Shown: one piece after another, positions 44,095 to 52,691 of the stretch
Numbering within the stretch: position 1 is the first letter of the stretch
How the letters are laid out: each line of letters starts with the position of its first letter
Assembly: GCA_050015275.1 (NCBI GenBank)
Contig: JBEKBS010000006.1
Coordinates: forward strand, 1-64,000
DNA from: DATKJS01 sp050015275
GTDB taxonomy: Bacteria > Acidobacteriota > Aminicenantia > Aminicenantales > Saccharicenantaceae
DNA length: 64,000 bases
Direction of reading: 5' to 3'
Made by a program: the position numbers and the translations under genes
Notes under the pieces: generated by a model
The model's input: only the letters and a program-made list of their open reading frames with translations
Told to the model about the DNA's origin: nothing
Databases searched by the model: none

Positions 44095-44889
44095 TCAACG
44101 CTTAATCTTCGTCGGCTGGGTCGGGGTCACCGGCTCTTCTTCCTCGATCGTCACCAGGGCGGCGCTGCCGGCTACGATGGCGGCAAGCCCGAGCGGCGCC
44201 AGGAACAGGGGCGGAACGCCCCTCTTGCAGACAACGTAAACGCCGTCACCCGCCGCGCAGGGCCGGGCGACCGGGATCATGGCCTGCTGCCCGGACAAGG
44301 CCCGCTTGACGCCGGCCCCCTGGACCCGCAGGCGCCTGACGTCCTGGGAGAAATTGGTGACAGCTCCCTTGATCCGGACCCGGTCGCCGACCTGCAGGAG
44401 TCCCCGTTCGATGAGGACCATGGCCTCCCTGTTCTGCGGGGCGTAGGTCACGACCCTGCCCACCCGGGATTCGCCGTGCTCCTTCTCCTCCCTGGCCACG
44501 GCCCGGGCCGCTTCGATGGAATCGCGGCCGTAGGGGTCCAGGGCGATCGAAACCTTGGCGGTCTCATCGGGCTTGATGCCGACGAGATCCTGGGAGTTGT
44601 AGCTTCCCTGCAGAGAGGTCACGCCGAGGGCATAGATCCCCGCGTCCAGGGCGACGAACTTGAATACGCCCAGGCTGTCTGTTTTCGGGCTTTCGAAGAC
44701 AGTTCCGGTCGTCAGGTTCTTGGCCACGACGACCGCCCCGGCGACCGGGGTCGACCCGTCCCTGTCGAACAGGAAGCCGACGAGCTGGCCCTTTCCGGGC
44801 GTCTGGGGCCTCAGCAGGGGCGGGGACGAAAAAAGGGCGAAAGCGAAAAGCAGTCCCCAAGAAACGAAGGTCTTGGCACCTCGGCACAT
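44095..44889 (-). CDS. exported carboxypeptidase-regulatory-like domain protein
   Basis: A 264-residue protein with signal peptide (VSWGLLFAFALFSSPPLLRPQ), one beta-sandwich of the carboxypeptidase regulatory-like/Cna-B type (about 35-120: GKGQLVGFLFDRDGSTPVAGAVVVA, DSLGVFKFVALDAGIYALGV), a second beta-rich segment (LLQVGDRVRIKGAVTNFSQDV), and a C-terminal membrane helix (LFLAPLGLAAIVAGSAALVTI). A Cys pair (VARPCAAGDGVYVVCKRG) lies before the helix. It heads the four-gene unit with the nucleotidyltransferase-fold and ABC genes and has its own promoter. Confidence 0.75.
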   Translation of the reverse strand: MCRGAKTFVSWGLLFAFALFSSPPLLRPQTPGKGQLVGFLFDRDGSTPVAGAVVVAKNLTTGTVFESPKTDSLGVFKFVALDAGIYALGVTSLQGSYNSQDLVGIKPDETAKVSIALDPYGRDSIEAARAVAREEKEHGESRVGRVVTYAPQNREAMVLIERGLLQVGDRVRIKGAVTNFSQDVRRLRVQGAGVKRALSGQQAMIPVARPCAAGDGVYVVCKRGVPPLFLAPLGLAAIVAGSAALVTIEEEEPVTPTQPTKIKR

Positions 44890-44913
44890 GGATTTCTCTT
44901 TGGCCCACCCATC

Positions 44914-44943
44914 ATCTTAGCCGTCTCGGAACGGGCTTGTCAA
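44914..44943 (-). promoter_or_regulatory. promoter of the 44889-41213 unit, overlapping the end of the TPR gene
   Basis: On the minus strand a perfect TTGACA (44938-44943), an 18-bp spacer and TAAGAT (44914-44919). The -35 includes the stop codon region of the TPR gene (stop at 44940). It marks a likely boundary between the polysaccharide operon and the ABC transporter unit, though read-through is possible. Confidence 0.6.
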
Positions 44944-46637
44944 CCTCCAGCGGGGCGGGCCTGCTGGCTGACTCTGATCAATGCGACGGGCTCGTTGACC
45001 GTCTCGAGGACGAGCGAGTTCGTCCCCGCCGCGGGCGTCACCGGGAACGACAACGTCCCGCCTTCGAAGAAGTCTTCCCGGACGACCCGCCCGTTGAAGA
45101 AAGCGGCGAGGAGAGGCCGGCTTCCCGGGCGGAGATTCTCGAAGGTGACGGTCAGTGTCAGGGGGCTTCCGTCGCAGACGAGGCCCAACCTGATGGGGAC
45201 CCCTTTTTCGAGGGCCCGGCGGCCCAGGTCGATCTCGGCGGGCGACAGGAGGGTATTGATACGCCGCCGGACTTCGGCGGTCTTCTGATCGTCGTTCAGC
45301 CGGTCGTAGCAACGCTCGAGACGGAGAAGGCCGTCCAGGTCTTCCGGCCCCACGGCGAGGGCCTTCAGGTAATATTCCTCGGCCTCGTAGATGTCGTCGA
45401 GCTTCATGTAAGAATCTCCGACGAGCCGGAGGATCCGGGCGTAATGGGCCCGGCCGGCCTCGGGGATGATGACGGCTCCCTTCTCGACCAACTCCCCCGC
45501 CTTCGTGATGTCCCTGTACCTGTTCTGCTTGAAGTCGAGGGTCAGCTCGAAGGCCAGAGCTTGGAGGTCCCTGGGCCGCGAGGCGGACTCGTCCTTTCCC
45601 GGGAGCCCCCGCTCAGCCAGGAATTTCTCGAATTCGCCGACGGCCAGCGGCTGGTCCTCCAGGGCAAGATAAGTTGCCAGGAAATGGTCCGGGTCGGAGA
45701 GAGACCGGGTTTTATCGACCTGGCTCTTGGCCAGGAGGAGATAGGTCGTCTTCCGGAGCTCCGTGAATTCCTTCGGGTCGATGAGCTCCTCGCGCCCGAG
45801 GGCCTGGTAGAAAGAGATGGACTCGAGGAGCCCGAGGCACGTGGACAGGCGGGCGGGGGCGTCATCGCCCTGGAAATATTCGAAGCTTCTCTGGCTTTGA
45901 TCGAGCTCGCTCCGGGCCTTGAGGAAATCCAGGGACTCGGCCTTGGCCAGGGCTTTTTCTCGCGCCTCGAGGGACAGGGATTTTTCCCCGAGGAACCGGG
46001 CATAGACCCGCAGGCAGCCGGAGTCCTCCGGAAGGACCTTCTCGATCATGGCTTCGTCCTGCCCGTGGAGATACCAGACCTCGAGAAGGTCCCTGAGCTT
46101 CTCCTGGTCCTTGCCGGCCAGCATCTTCCGGAGGATGCCGAGCGTGAAGTCCCTTTCCTCCGGCCTGAGCGACTCCCCCCGTGCGAGGAGCACCTTGCCG
46201 ACCTCGCCATAGATCTGGCTATTGTGGCCCGTCAGGGAGGCGGCCTTCTTGAATTCATCGAAATAGGAGACCGGGGCCGGAAGCGAGAGATAGCGCATGT
46301 ACTCCAGCGACTGGGCGAGCTCGAAGTGGGCCGCGGCCGAGCCCGGATTGAGGCGCAGCCCTTCGAGGAAACAGCGGACAGACCTGGCCAGGGCGGCGTC
46401 CCGGACGTTGGGGTCGCCGAGGGATCCCGTGCCCTTATCAAAGAGGGTCTTGCCGAGCTCGAACCAAACTTGGTCGTTCCACGGATAGACCCGGCCGGCG
46501 AGCTCCAGGATCTTCTCCTTCCCGGCGGGGTCCATGGTCTCCTCTTTGGCCTGGTCGAGAAGACGGGCGTTCCAGTAAACGGCCGTCTGCACGGCGGCGA
46601 TGGCGATCAGGGCGGCGATCAGGGCGGTCTTTTTCAT
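44940..46637 (-). CDS. TPR-like exopolysaccharide-associated protein
   Basis: A 565-residue protein with an N-terminal membrane helix or signal (MKKTALIAALIAIAAVQTAVYW) and helical TPR-like repeats, for example VWFELGKTLFDKGTG, AAHFELAQSLEYMRYL and YLKALAVGPEDLDGLLRLERCYDRL. The C-terminal 90 residues are a beta domain (SPLTLTVTFENLRPGSRPL...). The start at 46637 follows AAGGA and is 8 nt after the Wzy-like gene. TPR proteins in such operons often organise the polymer export complex. No catalytic motif is visible. Confidence 0.8.
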   Translation of the reverse strand: MKKTALIAALIAIAAVQTAVYWNARLLDQAKEETMDPAGKEKILELAGRVYPWNDQVWFELGKTLFDKGTGSLGDPNVRDAALARSVRCFLEGLRLNPGSAAAHFELAQSLEYMRYLSLPAPVSYFDEFKKAASLTGHNSQIYGEVGKVLLARGESLRPEERDFTLGILRKMLAGKDQEKLRDLLEVWYLHGQDEAMIEKVLPEDSGCLRVYARFLGEKSLSLEAREKALAKAESLDFLKARSELDQSQRSFEYFQGDDAPARLSTCLGLLESISFYQALGREELIDPKEFTELRKTTYLLLAKSQVDKTRSLSDPDHFLATYLALEDQPLAVGEFEKFLAERGLPGKDESASRPRDLQALAFELTLDFKQNRYRDITKAGELVEKGAVIIPEAGRAHYARILRLVGDSYMKLDDIYEAEEYYLKALAVGPEDLDGLLRLERCYDRLNDDQKTAEVRRRINTLLSPAEIDLGRRALEKGVPIRLGLVCDGSPLTLTVTFENLRPGSRPLLAAFFNGRVVREDFFEGGTLSFPVTPAAGTNSLVLETVNEPVALIRVSQQARPAGG

Positions 46638-46645
46638 CAAGGTCC

Positions 46646-48106
46646 TTAGGTTTTTCTGTGGTAGACCGCGACGAGGGTCAGAGACAGGACGGCCGTGAAC
46701 AGGAGCGTGTTCGCCGGGATATGGAGGTTGAAATCCGTGAGGGTGTGGAGCCCTATCCCAGCCAGGGAAACGATCCCACCGAGGGCGAGGCCCTTGGCCT
46801 CGGGATTCCGGCGCTTCTTCCAGACGAGGAACGACCGGATCGCGAGGGTCAGGATCACGCCGAAAAGGAAGGCCGTCCCAACGAAACCGAGCTCGGAGAA
46901 ATACTCGAGGTAATCGTTGTGGGCATGGGTCAGGAGCATCTCGGGCCCGCCCCGCTTCTCGTAGGCTGGATAGGCCGAGGCGAACGTTCCCAGCCCGGTC
47001 CCGAAAACGGGGAAATCCCGGATCATGCCCGCGACGTTGGCCCAATAGAGCGGCCTGTCCTCGTGGAGGAGGTCGTCCAGGGCGAACCGCTGGATCGTCG
47101 ACCCGATGCCGATCCAAAGGGACAGGGCCAGGATGATGAGGACCGTGGCGCGAATGAAACCCCTGACCCAGAGCTCGCGGTATCCGACGCGGCCGAAGGC
47201 GAGGACGGAAAGGCCAGTGAAGAGGAAAAAACTGAAGACGAGGACGACGATGCCCGCCCGGGAGTTGGAACGGACGATCCCCAGGGACATGACGACGATG
47301 CTCCCGGCGATGAGCAGGTTCCCGGCGATGCCCCGGGACATCATCAGGAGGAATTTCTCCCGGATCCCCTTGACGCCGAAGGAGAAGAGGCTCATGCGGG
47401 CGATCAAGAGCCCGACGGCGAGAGGCACGATCATCTCGAGGTAGCCGGACAGGTGGCTGCGGTTGACGAAGGTCCCGGTCACGGACTCCAGGCTGAAGAC
47501 CTTCGGATAGAAAAGGATCCGCGGCTCCCCGGCCGAGAGCTCATACAGGCCGTAGAGGGACTGGAAAACCCCGCACCCGATGAGCACATAAATGATCCTC
47601 CGGATCTGGCAGGCGTGGGTGACGGTCCTGAAGATCAGGAACCCCAGGATGAAATACGCGAGGAGCTCGAGCCCCGCCTGGAGCGTCTGCGACGGCGAGA
47701 CGGACAGGCTCATGAGCTTCATCCTGGCGAACTCGGGCGCGTAGAGCTTCCGGAAGCCGTACGACCCCGGCGAGAGGAAGCGGACGGCCGCGGCCGGCAG
47801 CGGGATGACCTGGAAGACGACGAAGCCGAAGAAGCCCGCCGCGGCGTACGCCATCGGCCGGAGCGCCGCTGCCAGACGCTCGTTGAGGCGAGGCTTCGGC
47901 TCGAGGAAGACATAGGCCGCGGCCATCAGGCCCGCCGCGAGCTCGATGGCAAGGACTGACCATCCGCGGACGGAGGCGGCCGGCAGCGGGCTGAGGACGA
48001 GGAGGGCGATGAGGCCGTTCTCGATGAGCCGGCGCAGTCTGGTCCGTCGGGCGGCGACGGGCGCCGGAGGGCCCGCGGGGGGCCCGGACGGGCTCGGGTT
48101 CGCCAT
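46646..48106 (-). CDS. O-antigen ligase / polysaccharide polymerase (Wzy/WaaL family)
   Basis: A 486-residue integral membrane protein with about 12 helices. The periplasmic-loop signature is LLTHAHNDYLEYFSELGFVGTAFLFGVI, which places it in the Wzy_C/O-antigen ligase family. A GTGLGTFASAYPAYEKRG segment just before it is also typical. It would polymerise or ligate polyprenyl-linked oligosaccharide outside the inner membrane. The gene follows the tyrosine kinase by 10 nt. A second, shorter family member lies at 56214-57422. Confidence 0.9.
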   Translation of the reverse strand: MANPSPSGPPAGPPAPVAARRTRLRRLIENGLIALLVLSPLPAASVRGWSVLAIELAAGLMAAAYVFLEPKPRLNERLAAALRPMAYAAAGFFGFVVFQVIPLPAAAVRFLSPGSYGFRKLYAPEFARMKLMSLSVSPSQTLQAGLELLAYFILGFLIFRTVTHACQIRRIIYVLIGCGVFQSLYGLYELSAGEPRILFYPKVFSLESVTGTFVNRSHLSGYLEMIVPLAVGLLIARMSLFSFGVKGIREKFLLMMSRGIAGNLLIAGSIVVMSLGIVRSNSRAGIVVLVFSFFLFTGLSVLAFGRVGYRELWVRGFIRATVLIILALSLWIGIGSTIQRFALDDLLHEDRPLYWANVAGMIRDFPVFGTGLGTFASAYPAYEKRGGPEMLLTHAHNDYLEYFSELGFVGTAFLFGVILTLAIRSFLVWKKRRNPEAKGLALGGIVSLAGIGLHTLTDFNLHIPANTLLFTAVLSLTLVAVYHRKT

Positions 48107-48116
48107 GATGGCCTTC

Positions 48117-50480
48117 TCACTCCTCCGATCGGGGCCCCGGACCTGTCGGCTCCTTGGCCACGCCCTTGGGACCGCCGCGCTTCCGGTCGGCTCGCGGGAT
48201 CTCCGTGCTCGCGGAATACTCGTATTGATAATAATGATAATAGGGCGTGCCGAGCCCCTGCCGCCCCATCTTGACCTCGTTGAAAACGACCCCGATGATC
48301 TCGGCCTTGGCTTTCCGGACCTCGTCCACCGCCTTGCCGAGGGCCCGCCGCGTCGTCTTTCCCGCCTGGACGATGAGGACGGTGCAGTCGGCGAGGGAGC
48401 TGACGATCACCGGGTCGATGACGGCGAGGACCGGCGGAGTGTCGAGGAGCACGGTGTCGAACCGGTCCTTGACCCTGGCGAGCAGGTCCCGCATCCGCTT
48501 CGAGTTGAGGAGCTCGGCCGGGTTCGGGGGGTGCGGGCCGCTGGGGATGATCCAGATGTTCTCGATGCTCGTCTTCAGGATGGCCTCGTCGAAAGCGAAC
48601 TTGCCGGTCAGGAAGCCGCTGAGCCCGCCGAGGTTCCGCGTCTGGAAGACCTTGTGGAGCCTCGGCTTGCGTAGGTCCGCGTCGATGAGGAGGACCTTGC
48701 CCTCGAGCTGGGCGAAGGAGATGGCCATGTTCGACACGGTCGCCGTCTTGCCTTCCTGCGGCATGGGGCTGGTGAAGCAGACCGTCTTCGGGGAGCTGTC
48801 GGCGTGGGAGAAAAGGATCGAGGTCCTCACCGTCCGGTAATCCTCGGCGATCGAGAACTTGGGAAAGAGGTGGTTGACGAGCTCGATCTCGGAGATGTCG
48901 GGCATGGACTCCCCCGGGGTCTCCCCTTCGGTCCCGTAGGAGTACGGGCGGTTGCCGTAGGGGGACGGCTTCCTCTTCAGCCCGTCGACGGAGAGGTATG
49001 GGATGATGCCGAGGGACGGCAGGCCGGTCAGCTTTTCGACGTCCTCAGGGCCCTTGACCGTGTTGTCGAGGTACTCGACGAGGAAGATCAGGCCCAGCCC
49101 GCCGAAAAGGCCGAGAAAGAGGGCCATCATCAGGTTCCGGCGGGTGTTCGGCGTGAAGGGGCCGCCGGGGACGAGGGCCCGGTCGACGATCTTGATGTTG
49201 CTCGTCCTCAGACCGCCGAGCTGGCTCGAGACCTGGATCTCGTTCTGCTTGGACACCAGCGTGCTGAGGAGGCTCCGCATGTTGTCGACCTCGATCTGGA
49301 GGCTCCGGTAGAGGATGGCGTTGTTGTTCATCCGGACGACGTCGGTCCGCTGGGAATCGAGGAGGGTCTGGAGGGACCTCTCCTTGTTCAGGGCGGCCCG
49401 GTAATCGGCCTCGGCGGCGCCCACGGCTTTCCGGATCTCCCCCTGGAGCGCGTTCTTGCTGCTCTCGAGCCGGGCCTTGAGCTTGACCATCTCCGGATAG
49501 TCCGGCCGGTAGAACTTGCCCTTTTCCTCGTAATCGGACTGGGCCTGGCTGTAAGAGGCCTTGAGGGCCTGGATGACGGGATTCGTGACCGATTCAGGCA
49601 GGGCGTTGATGTTGAGGTCCTTGAGCTCCCGGTAAAGGGCCTCCTTCTTGAAGCGGTCGATCTGGGCCTCGGTGAAGGCGGCGTTGACGTCGGAGAACTT
49701 GTTGACGACGGTGCTCTCCTTGTCGTTGAGGAACAGGAGCTTCTTCTCCTCGCCGTATTTCTGGAGGTCCTCCTCCTTGCGCTTCAGGTCCTCGCGGAGC
49801 TGGCTGATCGTCTCGCTCAGGAACTCCGAGGTCTGCTTGGTCGCCTCGTAGCGCGTCTCCACGGAATAACGGACGAACTCCTCGACGAGAGTGTTGACGA
49901 TGTCGGCGGCCAGGACGGGTTGGGACGACGTGTAGCTGACCTGGACGATCCGTGTCTCCGGGACCGGGGCGATGCCGAGGCCGTCGAGAACGGCGAACGC
50001 GTAGCTCGTCGCCGGCGGGCTGCCGGCCTCCGGCGGCGTCTCGGCCGGCTTTTCCCGTGGAAGGGCCCAGCGGAGCGAAAGGAACCCCTTGACCGCCTGG
50101 ACCGGGTCCGTCCGGGAGGACCGCGCCGTCCGGAACTCCGGCCGGGACCCGAGGTCGAGCTTCTTGGCCACCCGCTCGGCCAGGGAGCGGCTGGCCAGGA
50201 GCTTGAGCTGAGTGTTGAAATACGTCCCCAGGTAGTCGGTCTGGTAATACCCGCCGGAGTTCAGGACGTCCTGGATGTTGACGAGGCTCGCGCTCGGCTC
50301 ATCGATGAGGATGGTGGCCGTGGCCCGGTAGAGCGGCGTCGCTGTGAACGAGAGGACGGCCACGAAGACGACGAGGACCGAGGCGAACGTGACGAGGACC
50401 CATTTGCGTTTGATGACGATCCTCCAGTATTCGAGGATGTCGATCTCTTTCCGGTTGGCTTTGGTGTTGGTGTCCTTCAT
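48117..50480 (-). CDS. Wzc-type polysaccharide co-polymerase / BY-kinase
   Basis: A 787-residue tyrosine autokinase. The N-terminal Wzz domain (EIDILEYWRIVIKRKWVLV, first membrane helix about 28-50) is followed by a long coiled-coil periplasmic region and a second helix (about 455-475). The cytoplasmic kinase has Walker A PMPQEGKTAT near residue 575, A' with VLLIDADLRKPRLHK, and Walker B VLLDTPPVL. A Tyr cluster, PYYHYYQYEYS (about 743-752), is the expected autophosphorylation site. It controls chain length and export, cycling between phosphorylated and dephosphorylated forms; a matching phosphatase is not in this window. Confidence 0.94.
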   Translation of the reverse strand: MKDTNTKANRKEIDILEYWRIVIKRKWVLVTFASVLVVFVAVLSFTATPLYRATATILIDEPSASLVNIQDVLNSGGYYQTDYLGTYFNTQLKLLASRSLAERVAKKLDLGSRPEFRTARSSRTDPVQAVKGFLSLRWALPREKPAETPPEAGSPPATSYAFAVLDGLGIAPVPETRIVQVSYTSSQPVLAADIVNTLVEEFVRYSVETRYEATKQTSEFLSETISQLREDLKRKEEDLQKYGEEKKLLFLNDKESTVVNKFSDVNAAFTEAQIDRFKKEALYRELKDLNINALPESVTNPVIQALKASYSQAQSDYEEKGKFYRPDYPEMVKLKARLESSKNALQGEIRKAVGAAEADYRAALNKERSLQTLLDSQRTDVVRMNNNAILYRSLQIEVDNMRSLLSTLVSKQNEIQVSSQLGGLRTSNIKIVDRALVPGGPFTPNTRRNLMMALFLGLFGGLGLIFLVEYLDNTVKGPEDVEKLTGLPSLGIIPYLSVDGLKRKPSPYGNRPYSYGTEGETPGESMPDISEIELVNHLFPKFSIAEDYRTVRTSILFSHADSSPKTVCFTSPMPQEGKTATVSNMAISFAQLEGKVLLIDADLRKPRLHKVFQTRNLGGLSGFLTGKFAFDEAILKTSIENIWIIPSGPHPPNPAELLNSKRMRDLLARVKDRFDTVLLDTPPVLAVIDPVIVSSLADCTVLIVQAGKTTRRALGKAVDEVRKAKAEIIGVVFNEVKMGRQGLGTPYYHYYQYEYSASTEIPRADRKRGGPKGVAKEPTGPGPRSEE

Positions 50481-50522
50481 GGTTGGCTCCCCTGGTCTTT
50501 CTTCACGGCCGGCCGGGTGGCC

Positions 50523-51371
50523 TCAAAAAAGGCTCTCCGGCACGTAGACCGTGTCGTTTTCCTTGAGCGGGATGTCCTTGGTCTTTCCCTTGAGGATATT
50601 CTTGACATTGACGTCGAGCTCGATGTCCCGGCCCGCCGCGTCCTTTCTCCGGATCTTGATGCCGCTCCTGGCGGCCCGGTCGGAGAAGCCGCCGGCCTGG
50701 GCGATGGCCTGGAGGAGGGTCGGGATGCTCGACCGCTTGACCTGCAGCGCGCCCGGGTTCTTGACCTGGCCGAAGACGTAGATGAGGACGACCTTGTCGA
50801 CGGGGATGGTGATGATGTCGTTGGGCTCGAGGGGGATGTTGAGCCGAGCCTCCCCTTTGACGAACAAGTCGTCGACCGAGATCCGGATCGAGGTGCCGGA
50901 CCCATCGGCCGACTGCCGGATGACGATGATCTCGTTGCCGGCGTCCCGGGTCATCCCGCCGGCCTGGGAGATGATCGACATGATCGTCTGCCGGCCCAGG
51001 AGTTCGTAGGGGCCCGGCTTTTCGACGGCGCCCAGGACAGAGACGCGCTTGCTCTTGTACTCCAGGATGAAGACCGAGACCTGCGGGTTGATGATGTATT
51101 TCTCACCCAGCACCATGATGAGCTTCTTTTCAACCTCGTGCTGGGTCAGGTTGTTGACGTCCACCTCTCCGACGAGGGGCAGCGTGACCCGGCCGTCCTC
51201 CGAGACGCGGACGACAAGCTTGGTGATCTCCGGGACGCCCATGGCCGTGACCTCGAGGAGGTCCTTGGGCCCGACCCGGTATTCGGTGCTGGCCTGCTCG
51301 TCCGCGGCGACAGCCGTCCCGAGCACCAGGAAGAGGCCGATGGCCAGGATCGCTCTGATATGAGTTCTCAT
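50523..51371 (-). CDS. Wza-like polysaccharide export protein
   Basis: A 282-residue exporter. Signal peptide MRTHIRAILAIGLFLVLGTAVAA; no lipobox Cys, unlike E. coli Wza. The PES domain begins YRVGPKDLLEVTAMGVPE. Two SLBB-type domains follow, VSVLGAVEKPGPYEL and VYVFGQVKNPGALQV. The start at 51371 removes a longer frame that has no homology. It should form the periplasmic/outer-membrane exit channel with Wzc, whose gene is 42 nt downstream. The adjoining beta-barrel gene may provide the outer-membrane pore that the missing lipid anchor and C-terminal helix would otherwise supply. Confidence 0.9.
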   Translation of the reverse strand: MRTHIRAILAIGLFLVLGTAVAADEQASTEYRVGPKDLLEVTAMGVPEITKLVVRVSEDGRVTLPLVGEVDVNNLTQHEVEKKLIMVLGEKYIINPQVSVFILEYKSKRVSVLGAVEKPGPYELLGRQTIMSIISQAGGMTRDAGNEIIVIRQSADGSGTSIRISVDDLFVKGEARLNIPLEPNDIITIPVDKVVLIYVFGQVKNPGALQVKRSSIPTLLQAIAQAGGFSDRAARSGIKIRRKDAAGRDIELDVNVKNILKGKTKDIPLKENDTVYVPESLF

Positions 51372-51394
51372 GTCCGACTCCTGCGGGCCGCTCC

Positions 51395-52657
51395 TCAAAA
51401 ATCGTAAGCGAGGGCGGCCCCGATGAAATTCCTGTCGATGTCGAAACCCGGCGCGTTGGACGTCCGCCGATAAATATTGTAACCGATGGACAAGCCCGTG
51501 CTCCCGGTGATCCGGACCGCCAGCCCGGCCGAGAAGACGCGGTTGATGTCCCTGCGGTCGGCGACCAGGTAGGGCGCGCCGTGGAACCAGACCTCCTGCG
51601 CCTCGGGATAGGCCAAGGCCCCGAGCTGACAGCTTCCCTCGAGCCGCAGGAAGGGGAGGATGTAAAAGGCGAGGCCGCCGCGGACGCGGTCCTCGATGTA
51701 ATAATACGCCGTATCGATGTAAGAGAAGTAATTGTCCCGGGTGTAGGCGAGGCTGAGCCCGACCCGGCCCGTCCGGAGGGCCACGTCCGTGTCGGCGACC
51801 AGCCCGGAGAAACTTTTCAGCCCCTCGGTCCGCGGGATGAACCTCTTGTATCCCAGGGCGATCGTCCCCCTGGCCCGGCCGAGGAGCGGAAAGCGGAACC
51901 CGCCGTAGGTCTGGTAAGAACGGGCGTTCCGCCATGACGACGCCGGGTCCAGAAAATCATAATCCGTGGCCCCGGCGGTCGCGAAAATCGAACTGCGGGA
52001 AAAGACGCGGTAATAGAACTCGAAGGCGGCGGTCCTCTCCCGGTGGTCCAAGGCGCGCGAGATCTCGTCCTCAGGGTCCGGGAGGCTTGCATTGTTGTAT
52101 GCGTAATCTTCCAGGGACCCCGAGAGCCCGATGGCCGTGCCGCGGGGCGTCTCGAAAAAGAGGTGGGCGCTCCAGCCTTTCCGGAGGTCTCTGACCGGCG
52201 TCCCGAGCTCGCTCGTGGCCGGCTGGAAATGCTCGAGAAAATGGTAATCGCCGGAAAGCGCCAGCCTGCGGAGGAGGAACAGCCGGACCGCGGGGACGAA
52301 ACTGTTGACCAGCGTCCGGAGATCCTTCTCCTTGAGATAGAAGCTCCACTCCGGGTTCTCTGTGACCGAAACGAGGGCCGAGCTGCCGAGGAGCCAGTAG
52401 CCCTTGACTTCCGGGGAGAGCGTCGCCGTGTAATCGGCGACGGCCGGGTCCTGCTTGTCCGCGTAATAGACGTTCGAATCGTAGCCGACGTTCGCGAGCC
52501 GGAAGGCCGGCAGGACCTTGAGCGGCCCGAGCTGGACCCCGGACTTCGCCCGGACCTCGTCGTACTCCTCCGCGAACGTCCGGTAGGTCTGGGCGGCCAG
52601 CCGTCCGGCCGAAGCGGCCAGGACGACGGCCAGGGCCAGGATCTCGTATCTTTTCAT
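51395..52657 (-). CDS. outer-membrane beta-barrel protein of the polysaccharide operon
   Basis: A 420-residue protein with signal peptide (MKRYEILALAVVLAASAGRLAAQ) and a series of amphipathic strands with aromatic belts (LANVGYDSNVYYADK, YQTYGGFRFPLLGRARGTIALGYKRF, VGLSLAYTRDNYF). It ends in AYDF, a C-terminal Phe typical of BAM-inserted barrels. It resembles the putative beta-barrel porins common in Acidobacteriota polysaccharide clusters. It probably provides the outer-membrane passage used with the Wza-like protein. Confidence 0.85.
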   Translation of the reverse strand: MKRYEILALAVVLAASAGRLAAQTYRTFAEEYDEVRAKSGVQLGPLKVLPAFRLANVGYDSNVYYADKQDPAVADYTATLSPEVKGYWLLGSSALVSVTENPEWSFYLKEKDLRTLVNSFVPAVRLFLLRRLALSGDYHFLEHFQPATSELGTPVRDLRKGWSAHLFFETPRGTAIGLSGSLEDYAYNNASLPDPEDEISRALDHRERTAAFEFYYRVFSRSSIFATAGATDYDFLDPASSWRNARSYQTYGGFRFPLLGRARGTIALGYKRFIPRTEGLKSFSGLVADTDVALRTGRVGLSLAYTRDNYFSYIDTAYYYIEDRVRGGLAFYILPFLRLEGSCQLGALAYPEAQEVWFHGAPYLVADRRDINRVFSAGLAVRITGSTGLSIGYNIYRRTSNAPGFDIDRNFIGAALAYDF

Positions 52658-52691
52658 TCTGGTTCTTACGGCCGCGATCTAGCGGGCCGGT

